From positions 1 to 61,999 of the forward strand of contig CALGUK010000040.1 of the NCBI GenBank assembly GCA_937920235.1: DNA of 61,999 nucleotides. The letters run 5' to 3'. Shown here in pieces: positions 48,944-56,657 of this stretch (its first letter is position 1; each line of letters begins with the position of its first letter). Made by a program: the position numbers and the translations under genes. The DNA is from an uncultured Clostridia bacterium. Its GTDB lineage: Bacteria > Bacillota > Clostridia > Oscillospirales > Acutalibacteraceae. A model generated the notes under the pieces. It was not told the origin of the DNA. It did not search any database and saw nothing but the letters and a program-made list of their open reading frames with translations.

Positions 48944-50269
48944 TCAGATAACCTCACCCGTCAGCTCACCGTCAACAACATTTATTACCTCCACGGTAAT
49001 TATGTCTCCGTCATCAAGTTCATATCCGCAAGTAAAGAAAATCTGCGTATCAATCTCGGGAGCATCCATATATGTTCTGCCGTAATACGAATCGGTGTAT
49101 GCGTCGTATCCTTCTACAATAACAGAAAGATTTTTTCCTATTAGAGAATCGTTAATTTCATCGAGAATTACATTCTGACGCTCGTTTATAATATCTGCAC
49201 GTTCAGCTCTTATTTCGCTGTCCAGCATACCGTCAAGTCTTGCAGCAGGAGTTCCCTCCTCTTCGGAATAAGCAAAGCAACCCATTCTTTCAAACCGCAT
49301 TTCATCAACGAATTCACAAAGTTCCTCGAACTCCTCCTCGGTTTCTCCGGGAAATCCCGCAATAAAGGTTGTGCGGATTGTGACATCTTTTATTCCGTCT
49401 CGGATTTTATTGATAAGATTTGTCAGAAACTCACGGTCACCGTGACGGTTCATTCTTTTAAGAATTCTTGCGTTGCAATGCTGGAGAGGTATATCCATAT
49501 ACTTCACAATTTTACCGTTTGAGGCGATTTCATCAATAAGAGCATCGTCAATTCTTTCCGGATAAAGATAAAGAAGTCGTATCCATTCAATACCGTCAAT
49601 CTGCGACATTGCCTTCAAAAGCGGAACAAGAGCATTTTTACCGTAGAGATCTTCACCGTATCGTGTTGTATCCTGCGCTACAACGACAAGTTCTTTAACG
49701 CCCTGCCCGGCAAGCTTTTTTGCCTCTGCGAGAATATTCTCACTGGGGCGACTGCGATATTCACCTCTGATTGACGGAATGGCACAGTAGGTACAATGAT
49801 TTGAACATCCCTCTGCAATTTTAATATATGCGGAATACGGAGGAGTTGTTAAAATTCTGTCGCCCTCAATTTTAAGATTGGTTTTTTCGGGAAAACGCTC
49901 AATTTTTTCGCCGTTTATGATTTTTTCGCATATTTCACAGATATCTTCATTTGCTCCTATGCCGATAACACCGTCAGTTTCGGGAATTTCAGAAAAAATT
50001 TCAGACTGATAACGCTGTGCAAGGCATCCAGTTACCAAGACTTTTAAAAGAGGATAGTCCTCTTTATATGAAATCATATCGAGGATATTTTCGATTGACT
50101 CACGCTTTGCATCTTCAATAAATCCGCAGGTATTGACAATTACGATATCTGCCTCAACGGGATCATTTACAATTTCAAATCCGTTTTTTTCAAGCCGTGA
50201 AAGCATAATTTCTGCGTCGACCTGGTTTTTGGGACATCCCAAAGATATCATACCGATTTTTTTAGTCAT
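48944..50269 (-). CDS. rimO: Ribosomal protein uS12 methylthiotransferase RimO
   Basis: The 441-aa radical-SAM protein has the MTTase N-terminal domain (MISLGCPKNQVDAEIM, NTCGFI, TGCLAQRY), the radical SAM motif CSNHCTYCAIP and a C-terminal TRAM domain. LGCPKNQVD is diagnostic of RimO rather than MiaB. It methylthiolates an Asp of ribosomal protein S12. The ATG at 50269 overlaps the recX end by 8 nt and follows GAGGATGAATTTT. It is the last gene of the recA-recX-rimO operon. Confidence 0.96.
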   Translation of the reverse strand: MTKKIGMISLGCPKNQVDAEIMLSRLEKNGFEIVNDPVEADIVIVNTCGFIEDAKRESIENILDMISYKEDYPLLKVLVTGCLAQRYQSEIFSEIPETDGVIGIGANEDICEICEKIINGEKIERFPEKTNLKIEGDRILTTPPYSAYIKIAEGCSNHCTYCAIPSIRGEYRSRPSENILAEAKKLAGQGVKELVVVAQDTTRYGEDLYGKNALVPLLKAMSQIDGIEWIRLLYLYPERIDDALIDEIASNGKIVKYMDIPLQHCNARILKRMNRHGDREFLTNLINKIRDGIKDVTIRTTFIAGFPGETEEEFEELCEFVDEMRFERMGCFAYSEEEGTPAARLDGMLDSEIRAERADIINERQNVILDEINDSLIGKNLSVIVEGYDAYTDSYYGRTYMDAPEIDTQIFFTCGYELDDGDIITVEVINVVDGELTGEVI

Positions 50270-50888
50270 AAAATTCATCCTCACCTGATTCCGAAACAGT
50301 TTCGAGAGCATTACGGATATCCGAATAAGAATATCCGAGACGCATCAGACCGTCAACAGCCCTTTTTCTGCCTTTTTCATCATCTAATTTGTTTATATAC
50401 TTTTTCTTAATTACTAATATAATACGACTTTGTGTATCAATGTCAATAGACTCTATTGCATTTTCACATATTTCACGATCAATTCCGCGAAACAGAAGTT
50501 CTTGGCGAATTCTTTTTACACCGTAACCTTTTCTTGAATACAAATCGTTTGCAAGAATTCTTGAAAACTCCTCATCATTCAAAAGTCCGAGTTCTTCAAG
50601 TCTGTCACACGCTTTTGCAGATGACGTTTTGTCGTGTCCCTTTTCCGCAAGCTTTTTTGACAGTTCTCTGACTCCGTAAGGACGGCGCGAAAGCAAGTCG
50701 AGCCCCTTATTAAATGCACGACGAAAACTGACCGCGTCAAGCAACTCGGTCAGTTCGTCTGATGATATTTCCTTATAATTTCTGTATTTTTCAGAATACC
50801 AATAGCCACTGTCAACGGTAGCTCGGTATTCGTCATCAATATAGATATGTATCTTTCCGGATTTACCTTCTTTAGTGCTGAGTTTCAT
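50262..50888 (-). CDS. recX: RecA regulator RecX
   Basis: The 208-aa protein has the RecX three-helix repeats (RPYGVRELSKKLAEKG, YGVKRIRQELLFRGI, GLMRLGYSYSDIRNAL) after an N-terminal extension of about 60 residues that could form a small beta domain. RecX modulates RecA filaments. Its ATG overlaps the recA stop codon by 1 nt, giving tight coupling. It overlaps rimO downstream. Confidence 0.92.
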   Translation of the reverse strand: MKLSTKEGKSGKIHIYIDDEYRATVDSGYWYSEKYRNYKEISSDELTELLDAVSFRRAFNKGLDLLSRRPYGVRELSKKLAEKGHDKTSSAKACDRLEELGLLNDEEFSRILANDLYSRKGYGVKRIRQELLFRGIDREICENAIESIDIDTQSRIILVIKKKYINKLDDEKGRKRAVDGLMRLGYSYSDIRNALETVSESGEDEFYD

Positions 50889-51991
50889 TATTCGTCATCA
50901 TCCACAGCAATATCAAGCGTAGCTCTTGCCGCCGCTTTTGTCGTAGGTACCTTTACTATCTCGGGCTGTTCTATCGGAGCGGACGCAGGTTTTTTGTTAT
51001 TCGTGACCTCCTGCATCTTTTCTCTGATCTGCTTTTCAATCTCATCGGCAAATGCCTTGTCCTGTTTAAAGAGGACTTTTACATTTTCTCTGCCCTGTCC
51101 GAGACGCTGATCGCCGTAATAGAACCATGCGCCGCTCTTTTTAAGTATATCGAACTTAACACCGAGGTCAACAATCTCGCCAATCTTGGAGATTCCCTCA
51201 CCGTACATAATGTCAAATTCCGCTTCTTTAAAAGGTGGTGCAACCTTGTTCTTTACGATTTTTGCGCGTGTACGTGAACCGATAAACTCATTACCCGGTC
51301 CCTTAAGCTGCTCAATACGTCGAACATCAATTCGCATTGTTGTATAGAATTTAAGAGCGCGGCCGCCGGTTGTAACCTCGGGATTTCCGTAAACAACACC
51401 GACTTTTTCACGAAGCTGGTTGATAAAAATAACGACAGTATTTGACTTGTTGATAACACCTGTAAGCTTACGAAGAGCCTGTGACATAAGTCGTGCGTGC
51501 AAACCCACATGGCTGTCACCCATATCACCTTCAATTTCAGCACGCGGAACAAGTGCCGCAACCGAGTCAACGATAATTACATCAAGCGCACCCGAGCGAG
51601 CAAGTGCCTCGGCAATTTCAAGTGCCTGCTCACCGTTATCCGGCTGAGAAACAAGTAATGAATTAACATCAACACCCAATGCCTGAGCATATTCGGGATC
51701 GAGAGCGTGTTCAGCATCGATAAAAGCAGCCTCACCGCCAAGCTTCTGTGCCTCTGCAACAACCTGCAGAGCAAGAGTTGTTTTACCGGATGATTCGGGA
51801 CCGTAAATCTCTACAATTCTTCCGCGCGGAAGTCCGCCGATACCGGTAGCGTTATCAAGAGAGATAGAACCTGTTGAAATTGCCTCAACATTAAGTGAAC
51901 TGTTTTCGCCGAGACGCATTACCGCACCTTTGCCGTAATTCTTTTCAATCTGCAACAAAGCGGTTTCAAGAGCTTTCTTTTTATCTGCCAT
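50888..51991 (-). CDS. recA: Recombinase RecA
   Basis: The 367-aa protein is RecA with Walker A GPESSGKTT (about residue 65), Walker B VIIVDSVAAL and the DNA-binding loops. The C-terminal tail is longer than average and ends in acidic residues (DIAVDDDE). It catalyses homologous strand exchange and LexA self-cleavage. The ATG at 51991 follows GAGGTAATAAAA. A LexA-type SOS box lies 18 bp upstream. Confidence 0.98.
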   Translation of the reverse strand: MADKKKALETALLQIEKNYGKGAVMRLGENSSLNVEAISTGSISLDNATGIGGLPRGRIVEIYGPESSGKTTLALQVVAEAQKLGGEAAFIDAEHALDPEYAQALGVDVNSLLVSQPDNGEQALEIAEALARSGALDVIIVDSVAALVPRAEIEGDMGDSHVGLHARLMSQALRKLTGVINKSNTVVIFINQLREKVGVVYGNPEVTTGGRALKFYTTMRIDVRRIEQLKGPGNEFIGSRTRAKIVKNKVAPPFKEAEFDIMYGEGISKIGEIVDLGVKFDILKKSGAWFYYGDQRLGQGRENVKVLFKQDKAFADEIEKQIREKMQEVTNNKKPASAPIEQPEIVKVPTTKAAARATLDIAVDDDE

Positions 51992-52008
51992 TTTTATTAC
52001 CTCACTAT

Positions 52009-52022
52009 CGTACAAATGTTCG
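52009..52022 (-). promoter_or_regulatory. SOS (LexA) box upstream of recA
   Basis: CGAACATTTGTACG on the minus strand matches the Gram-positive consensus CGAAC-N4-GTTCG with one change. A promoter TTGCAA-17-TATAAT lies just upstream (about 52030-52060), so LexA would block early elongation or initiation. Confidence 0.75.
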
Positions 52023-52102
52023 TTTAAGTGTATTATATATTATTTTATTGCAAATTGCAAGTATTTTTCTGTAATTTATTTAAAATATTTTTTAAAAAAG
52101 GC

Positions 52103-52131
52103 TTGCAAATTGATTAAGTTTCTGTTACAAT
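52103..52131 (+). promoter_or_regulatory. rpmB promoter
   Basis: TTGCAA (52103-52108), 17 bp and TACAAT (52126-52131) precede rpmB, divergent from recA. Confidence 0.75.
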
Positions 52132-52185
52132 ATCTCTCGTTGTAATTTGAATATTTATCCCCGTATGCAAGGAGGTGCCTTTGAA

Positions 52186-52374
52186 ATGGCAAAATGCGAA
52201 TATTGTGGTAAGGATGTTGCTTTCGGCATCAAGGTTTCTCACTCTCACAGACGCTCAAACAGAACTTGGAAACCAAATGTAAGAAGAGTTAAGGCAGTTG
52301 TAAACGGCTCTCCTAAGAGAGTTTATGCTTGCACTCGTTGCCTTCGTTCAGGCAAGGTTGAAAGAGCAGTTTAA
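52186..52374 (+). CDS. rpmB: 50S ribosomal protein L28
   Basis: The 62-aa protein begins AKCEYCGKDVAFGIKVSHSH and contains two CxxC pairs (CEYC and CTRC), so it is the zinc-binding form of L28. The ATG at 52186 follows AAGGAGGTGCCTTTGAA. An in-frame extension from 52147 includes that box and is rejected. It is a single-gene unit with its own promoter and terminator. With the zinc-form L33 at 10888 this suggests zinc-replete ribosomal proteins. Confidence 0.96.
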   Translation: MAKCEYCGKDVAFGIKVSHSHRRSNRTWKPNVRRVKAVVNGSPKRVYACTRCLRSGKVERAV

Positions 52375-52397
52375 TCCATCAGATTTTACGAAAATTA

Positions 52398-52424
52398 ACG
52401 CACATCGGTTGATGTGCGTTTTTT
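52398..52424 (+). terminator. rpmB terminator
   Basis: ACGCACATC pairs with GATGTGCGT around GGTT, followed by TTTTTT. Confidence 0.88.
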
Positions 52425-52435
52425 CATTTGATTTA

Positions 52436-52464
52436 TTGACATGAAATATTAAAAATGTTATAGT
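52436..52464 (+). promoter_or_regulatory. Promoter of the acyltransferase gene
   Basis: A perfect TTGACA (52436-52441), 17 bp and TATAGT (52459-52464) lie 28 bp before the ATG. Confidence 0.75.
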
Positions 52465-52492
52465 AAAGTCAAATTATCTAAGGAGTTTTCAT

Positions 52493-53026
52493 ATGCTTAA
52501 GCTGTTAAAAAGAATATACAGAAAAATAAAGCCGGTTGATACAGTTACTCTATGGCGTCAGCACGGTGCTCAAATCGGAGAAAACGTAACAATCTGTACC
52601 GGCAAGTTCGACAAGGGACACGCATTTCTTATCAAGATAGGCAACAATGTTACTATCAGTGATGCACGTCTTCTGACGCACGACGGTTCGACCAAAAAAA
52701 TGTTGGGCTACAGTAAATGCGGCAGAATTGAAATAGGAAATGATGTTTTCATCGGTGCCGACTCTGTTATATTACCAAACGTCAAAATCGGAAACAGAGT
52801 TATCGTAGGCGCAGGCGCCATTGTTACAAAGGATGTTCCTGACAACTCCGTGGTTGTCGGTAACCCTGCAAGGATTGTCTGTACTTATGATGAGATCGAA
52901 AAAAAGAACCGAGAGCTTATGGGTAAGGTTCCCGTATATGACACTCATTATTCTAAGAAAACCGAACAGGACAGACAGGAAATGATAAAAGCACTTGAAA
53001 ACGGCGGATATTGTTTTGATGTATAA
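52493..53026 (+). CDS. Hexapeptide-repeat acyltransferase
   Basis: The 177-aa protein has a left-handed beta-helix of hexapeptide repeats (IGENVTICTG, IGNNVTISDARLLTHDGST, IEIGNDVFIGADSVILPNVKIGNRVIVGAGAIVTKDVPDNSVVVGNPARIV). It resembles maltose/galactoside and serine acetyltransferase-related capsule acetyltransferases. The likely catalytic His is in LLTHDGS. The N-terminal helix (MLKLLKRIYRKIKPVDT) is basic. It uses acetyl-CoA on a sugar, but the acceptor is unknown. It is transcribed alone. Confidence 0.9.
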   Translation: MLKLLKRIYRKIKPVDTVTLWRQHGAQIGENVTICTGKFDKGHAFLIKIGNNVTISDARLLTHDGSTKKMLGYSKCGRIEIGNDVFIGADSVILPNVKIGNRVIVGAGAIVTKDVPDNSVVVGNPARIVCTYDEIEKKNRELMGKVPVYDTHYSKKTEQDRQEMIKALENGGYCFDV

Positions 53027-53057
53027 AAAACGGGTATCAATTTGATACCCGTTTTTG
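53026..53057. terminator. Bidirectional terminator acyltransferase / NifX-like gene
   Basis: AAAAACGGGTATC pairs with GATACCCGTTTTT around AATTT. Confidence 0.88.
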
Positions 53058-53059
53058 CT

Positions 53060-53446
53060 TTATTTACAGCCGTGCTCGCCGCAGGTATGTGCACCGTCAC
53101 CGTGCTCGTGGTCGTGGTGATCACATTTCACATCCGGATTATATTCAAGCTTTCCTACAAGATATGAAATAGCCGCTTGATTGCAGTCGCCCTTCACTCC
53201 TCCGAACCATTTTATTCCTGCTTCAGTCAAAGCATTCTGTGCGCCTGCACCGATACCTCCGCAGATGACCACCTCAACACCGTTATCCTTCAGAAATCCG
53301 GATAATGCACCGTGACCACTGCCATTTGTGTTTACTATATTCATACTTACAATTTCATCATTCTGAACTTCATAAATCTTAAACTGCTCGGTGTGACCGA
53401 AATGCTGAAAAACCTGTCCGTTTTCATAAGTTACTGCGATTTTCAT
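53060..53446 (-). CDS. NifX/NifB-type (dinitrogenase cofactor family) small protein
   Basis: The 128-aa protein has the NifB/NifX-like RNase-H-fold domain (KIAVTYENGQVFQHFGHTEQFKIYE and VVICGGIGAGAQNALTEAGI). These proteins carry or chaperone iron-sulfur or molybdenum cofactors, and many have no link to nitrogenase. The C-terminal tail is rich in His and Cys (CDHHDHEHGDGAHTCGEHGC), suggesting metal binding. No nitrogenase genes are present. A promoter TTGATT-17-TATAAT (53474-53502) lies upstream. Confidence 0.92.
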   Translation of the reverse strand: MKIAVTYENGQVFQHFGHTEQFKIYEVQNDEIVSMNIVNTNGSGHGALSGFLKDNGVEVVICGGIGAGAQNALTEAGIKWFGGVKGDCNQAAISYLVGKLEYNPDVKCDHHDHEHGDGAHTCGEHGCK

Positions 53447-53512
53447 ATTTTCAACTCCCTTAAATACATTTATATTATATGTCTTTGATCAATAAAAATC
53501 AAGATTGAAAAA

Positions 53513-53546
53513 CGGTAACGGGCGGAGCAACCACTCCGCCCTGAAA
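53513..53546 (-). terminator. groESL terminator
   Basis: GGGCGGAG pairs with CTCCGCCC around TGGTTG, followed on the minus strand by GTTACCGTTTTTC. It lies about 40 bp after the groEL stop. Confidence 0.8.
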
Positions 53547-53586
53547 TTATGTTATTTTAAATTGTGCATTTTTCTCAGCTGTGTTA

Positions 53587-55224
53587 TCAATACATTCCGC
53601 CGCCCGCCTGTGCCATTGCTGCAGCAGCTGCCGCCTCAGCCTGAGGATCGGGAATATCTGCTACGAGAGATTCAGTTGTAAGCACCATAGCTGCAACAGA
53701 AGAAGCATTCTGAAGCGCTGAACGTGTTACCTTGGCAGGATCAAGAATGCCTGCTTCAAACATATCAACATACTCACCTGTTGCGAAATTGAATCCATAG
53801 CCGACCTTATTTGCATTAACGATTTCATTTACAATGACAGAGCCTTCAAGTCCTGCATTTGCAGCAATCTGACGAACAGGCTCCTCAATAGCCTTAAGAA
53901 CGATTTTAACACCTGTCTTGAAATCAGCATCTTCTGTATCAAGAAGAACAGAAGCAGCTTTGACAGCGCTGAGAAGTGCTACACCGCCACCGGCAACAGT
54001 ACCCTCTTCAACAGCGGCTTTTGTTGCTGCAAGAGCGTCTTCGATACGGAGCTTCTTTTCTTTCATTTCTGTTTCTGTAGCAGCACCTACGCGGATAACT
54101 GCAACACCGCCTGCAAGCTTAGCAAGTCTCTCCTGGAGCTTTTCACGATCAAAGTCAGATGTTGTTTCGGCAATCTGTGCCTTGATCTGATTGATTCTAC
54201 CCTTAATTGCATCCTGGTCACCTGCACCGTCAACAATAATTGTGTTTTCCTTTGAAATTTTTACTTGCTTTGCACGGCCGAGCTGATAAAGCTGGGTATC
54301 CTTAAGTTCAAGTCCGAGATCTGACGTAATTACCTGACCGCCTGTAAGAATTGCAATATCCTGGAGCATTTCTTTTCTTCTGTCACCGAAGCCGGGAGCT
54401 TTTACGGCAACGCAAGTAAATGTTCCGCGGAGCTTATTGACAAGGAGAGTTGAAAGTGCTTCGCCCTCAACATCCTCAGCAACGATAACGAGCTTCTTAC
54501 CTGACTGAACAATCTGCTCAAGGAGAGGAAGGATTTCCTGAATATTTCCGATTTTCTTATCTGTGATAAGAAGGAGAGCGTCATCAATAACGGCTTCCAT
54601 TTTATCCGTGTCGGTCACCATATAGGGAGAAATATAACCGCGGTCAAACTGCATACCTTCAACAACGTCGGAGTATGTTTCGCTTGTCTTAGACTCTTCA
54701 ATTGTAATGACACCGTCTGCAGTAACCTTTGCCATAGCATCGGCAATGAGTTCTCCTACAAATTCGTCAGCTGCAGAAACAGTTGCAACACGGGCAATAT
54801 CCTCTGATGATGCAACGGGCTTTGCATTGTTAAGTACCTCTTCAACAACAGCGTCAACCGCAGCCTTCATACCCTTTTTAACGACCATGGGATTAGCACC
54901 TGCGGCAACATTCTTCATGCCCTCACGCACAAGTGCCTGAGCTAAAAGAGTAGCAGTCGTTGTACCGTCACCTGCAACATCGTTTGTTTTTGTTGCAACT
55001 TCCTTAACAAGCTGTGCGCCCATATTCTCAAAAGCGTCCTCAAGCTCAATCTCTTTAGCGATTGTAACACCGTCATTTGTGATAAGCGGACCACCGTATT
55101 TTCTGTCAAGAACTACGTTTCTGCCCTTAGGACCGAGTGTGATTTTAACTGTATTGCTTAACTTGTCAATACCGTTCTGAAGGGCTTTTCTTGCCTCTTC
55201 GCCGTAAATAATTTGCTTTGCCAT
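53587..55224 (-). CDS. groL: Chaperonin GroEL
   Basis: The 545-aa protein is standard GroEL, with KITLGPKGRNVVLDRKYGGP, the ATP-binding loop GDGTTTATLLAQ and the C-terminal Gly-Met tail QAGGGMY. With GroES it forms the ATP-driven folding chamber in the cytoplasm. It follows groES by 16 bp and is controlled by the shared CIRCE element. Confidence 0.98.
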   Translation of the reverse strand: MAKQIIYGEEARKALQNGIDKLSNTVKITLGPKGRNVVLDRKYGGPLITNDGVTIAKEIELEDAFENMGAQLVKEVATKTNDVAGDGTTTATLLAQALVREGMKNVAAGANPMVVKKGMKAAVDAVVEEVLNNAKPVASSEDIARVATVSAADEFVGELIADAMAKVTADGVITIEESKTSETYSDVVEGMQFDRGYISPYMVTDTDKMEAVIDDALLLITDKKIGNIQEILPLLEQIVQSGKKLVIVAEDVEGEALSTLLVNKLRGTFTCVAVKAPGFGDRRKEMLQDIAILTGGQVITSDLGLELKDTQLYQLGRAKQVKISKENTIIVDGAGDQDAIKGRINQIKAQIAETTSDFDREKLQERLAKLAGGVAVIRVGAATETEMKEKKLRIEDALAATKAAVEEGTVAGGGVALLSAVKAASVLLDTEDADFKTGVKIVLKAIEEPVRQIAANAGLEGSVIVNEIVNANKVGYGFNFATGEYVDMFEAGILDPAKVTRSALQNASSVAAMVLTTESLVADIPDPQAEAAAAAAMAQAGGGMY

Positions 55225-55240
55225 AATGCACTACCTCCGA

Positions 55241-55525
55241 TTATTCAACAATAGCAAGAATTTCTGACTGACGGACAATTGTATATTCCGTATTATCCAT
55301 CTTGACTTCTGTTCCCGAATACTTGCCGATAATTACCTTATCTCCGACTTTAACATACATTTTAACCTCATTGCCGTCAATGAGTCCGCCGGGACCTACT
55401 GCAACTACCTCAGCGACCTGAGGCTTTTCCTGAGCCGAAGCGGCAAGGACTATACCGCTTTTTGTAGTTTCTTCCATTTCGCAGGATTTGAGAACAACTC
55501 TGTCTGCAAGTGGTTTAATAGTCAT
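55241..55525 (-). CDS. groS: Co-chaperonin GroES
   Basis: The 94-aa protein is full-length GroES (TIKPLADRVVLKSCEMEE, the mobile loop TKSGIVLAASAQEKPQ and the roof loop region). It caps GroEL. An AGGAGGAATATAAA box precedes the ATG. It is the first gene of the heat-shock operon. Confidence 0.98.
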   Translation of the reverse strand: MTIKPLADRVVLKSCEMEETTKSGIVLAASAQEKPQVAEVVAVGPGGLIDGNEVKMYVKVGDKVIIGKYSGTEVKMDNTEYTIVRQSEILAIVE

Positions 55526-55558
55526 TTTATATTCCTCCTAAAAAATTATAATACCGTT

Positions 55559-55585
55559 TTAGCACTCTCGCCTTTCGAGTGCTAA
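55559..55585 (-). promoter_or_regulatory. CIRCE element (HrcA operator)
   Basis: The inverted repeat TTAGCACTC-N9-GAGTGCTAA is perfect. It lies right after the promoter (TTGATT-17-TACAAT, 55590-55618) and upstream of groES, so HrcA represses groESL. The hrcA gene is not in this window. Confidence 0.95.
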
Positions 55586-55589
55586 TTAT

Positions 55590-55618
55590 ATTGTAGCCAT
55601 ATTTTTCCAAAAAATCAA
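55590..55618 (-). promoter_or_regulatory. groESL promoter
   Basis: TTGATT (55613-55618), 17-bp spacer and TACAAT (55590-55595) form a sigma-A promoter overlapping the CIRCE control region. Confidence 0.8.
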
Positions 55619-55689
55619 GTGTTTTATGTAAATTTAACAGATTTTTAATAAATTAGTAATCGGCGGGGTATAAAACCCCGCCTTTTTGC

Positions 55690-56034
55690 TCACATAAGAC
55701 CAAAACTCACCGTTAAGGCCTTATTAATCTTATGCATATCCGTCGTCGACAAATTTCCCATTCGTTCCTTAAGACGCTGTTTATCTATTGTTCTTACCTG
55801 TTCAAGCAAGACTACGGAATCCTTACTGAGTCCGCAGGAGTCACCGTTGACATTTATATGGGTTGGCATTCGCGATTTATCCTGCTGACTTGTTATTGCT
55901 GCGGCAATAACGGTGGGACTGTACTTATTGCCCACATCATTCTGTACGATAAGTACCGGTCTTACTCCGCCCTGTTCAGAGCCTACAACAGGACTCAGAT
56001 CAGCATAGTAAATGTCCCCTCTTTTAACATTCAT
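55690..56034 (-). CDS. MazF/PemK family endoribonuclease toxin
   Basis: The 114-aa protein is close to the EndoA/MazF family of Firmicutes (RGDIYYADLSPVVGSEQGGVRPVLIVQND, ITSQQDKSRMPTHI, VVLLEQVRTIDKQRL). The catalytic Arg and Thr/Ser positions are present. It cleaves single-stranded mRNA. No MazE-type antitoxin is encoded in the 110 bp upstream, where only a 14-codon ORF exists, so the gene is an orphan here. The upstream genes are a lipoprotein and nnr. A GGAGAGTGATATATAA box precedes the ATG. Confidence 0.94.
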   Translation of the reverse strand: MNVKRGDIYYADLSPVVGSEQGGVRPVLIVQNDVGNKYSPTVIAAAITSQQDKSRMPTHINVNGDSCGLSKDSVVLLEQVRTIDKQRLKERMGNLSTTDMHKINKALTVSFGLM

Positions 56035-56144
56035 TTATATATCACTCTCCAAAATATCTTTTCACAATTATTTTTACCTGATATTTACTTAAATAAACAT
56101 CCGAGGTAAAAATTCAGGGAGTAATACATAATATTCCGACAGAA

Positions 56145-56648
56145 TCATTCCTGTACCGTATAATATTCAAATTCACTAAAGGTCAGTACGCATTCTCCGT
56201 CTATATACAGACCTTGAAAGTTTCCAGCAGAATCGTCAAGCTCAAGACGACAATTATATCCTTTTTCTTTGTATGTAATGCAGTTATTTTCAATCGGCAG
56301 TGTTTTAGCCTTTTCTATACAGTCCGCAAGACAGATACAGACTGATTTATAAGGTAAACTCCCGGAGGAAAAAGCAAAAGACAGTTCATTGAGAAAAGCC
56401 TCACATTCACCGTCTTCGCAAATTACTTTCATATCTTTTACCGTTTCCGGTGCAGTAAACTGTAATGAAAGAGAATCAAATCCGATATAATCTACTTTTG
56501 CCTTCATTTCAATCCCGTTCATAACAGCAGTTACCTGCGCGGAGATTCCCGAAAACTCGGGAACGGTATTTTGCACATCCTTTGCATTTTGTTTTCCGCA
56601 TCCCGATAAACACAGAAGGCACACGATAACACAAAGAATTTTTTTCAT
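56145..56648 (-). CDS. Small lipoprotein of unknown function
   Basis: The 167-aa product has a lipoprotein signal (KKILCVIVCLLCLSGC) with the lipidated Cys at residue 17. The mature part is a beta-rich domain (ISAQVTAVMNGIEMKAKVDYIG and LSLQFTAPETVKDMKV), reminiscent of LolA-like folds such as YdcC of Bacillus, which lies in the same nnr/alr/ndoA neighbourhood. It follows nnr by 9 bp. Function is unknown. Confidence 0.82.
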   Translation of the reverse strand: MKKILCVIVCLLCLSGCGKQNAKDVQNTVPEFSGISAQVTAVMNGIEMKAKVDYIGFDSLSLQFTAPETVKDMKVICEDGECEAFLNELSFAFSSGSLPYKSVCICLADCIEKAKTLPIENNCITYKEKGYNCRLELDDSAGNFQGLYIDGECVLTFSEFEYYTVQE

Positions 56649-56657
56649 ATTTCAACC

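Noticed and set aside
56035..56144. MazE antitoxin in front of mazF
   Set aside because: Only a 14-codon frame exists on the coding strand and it lacks a ribosome binding site.
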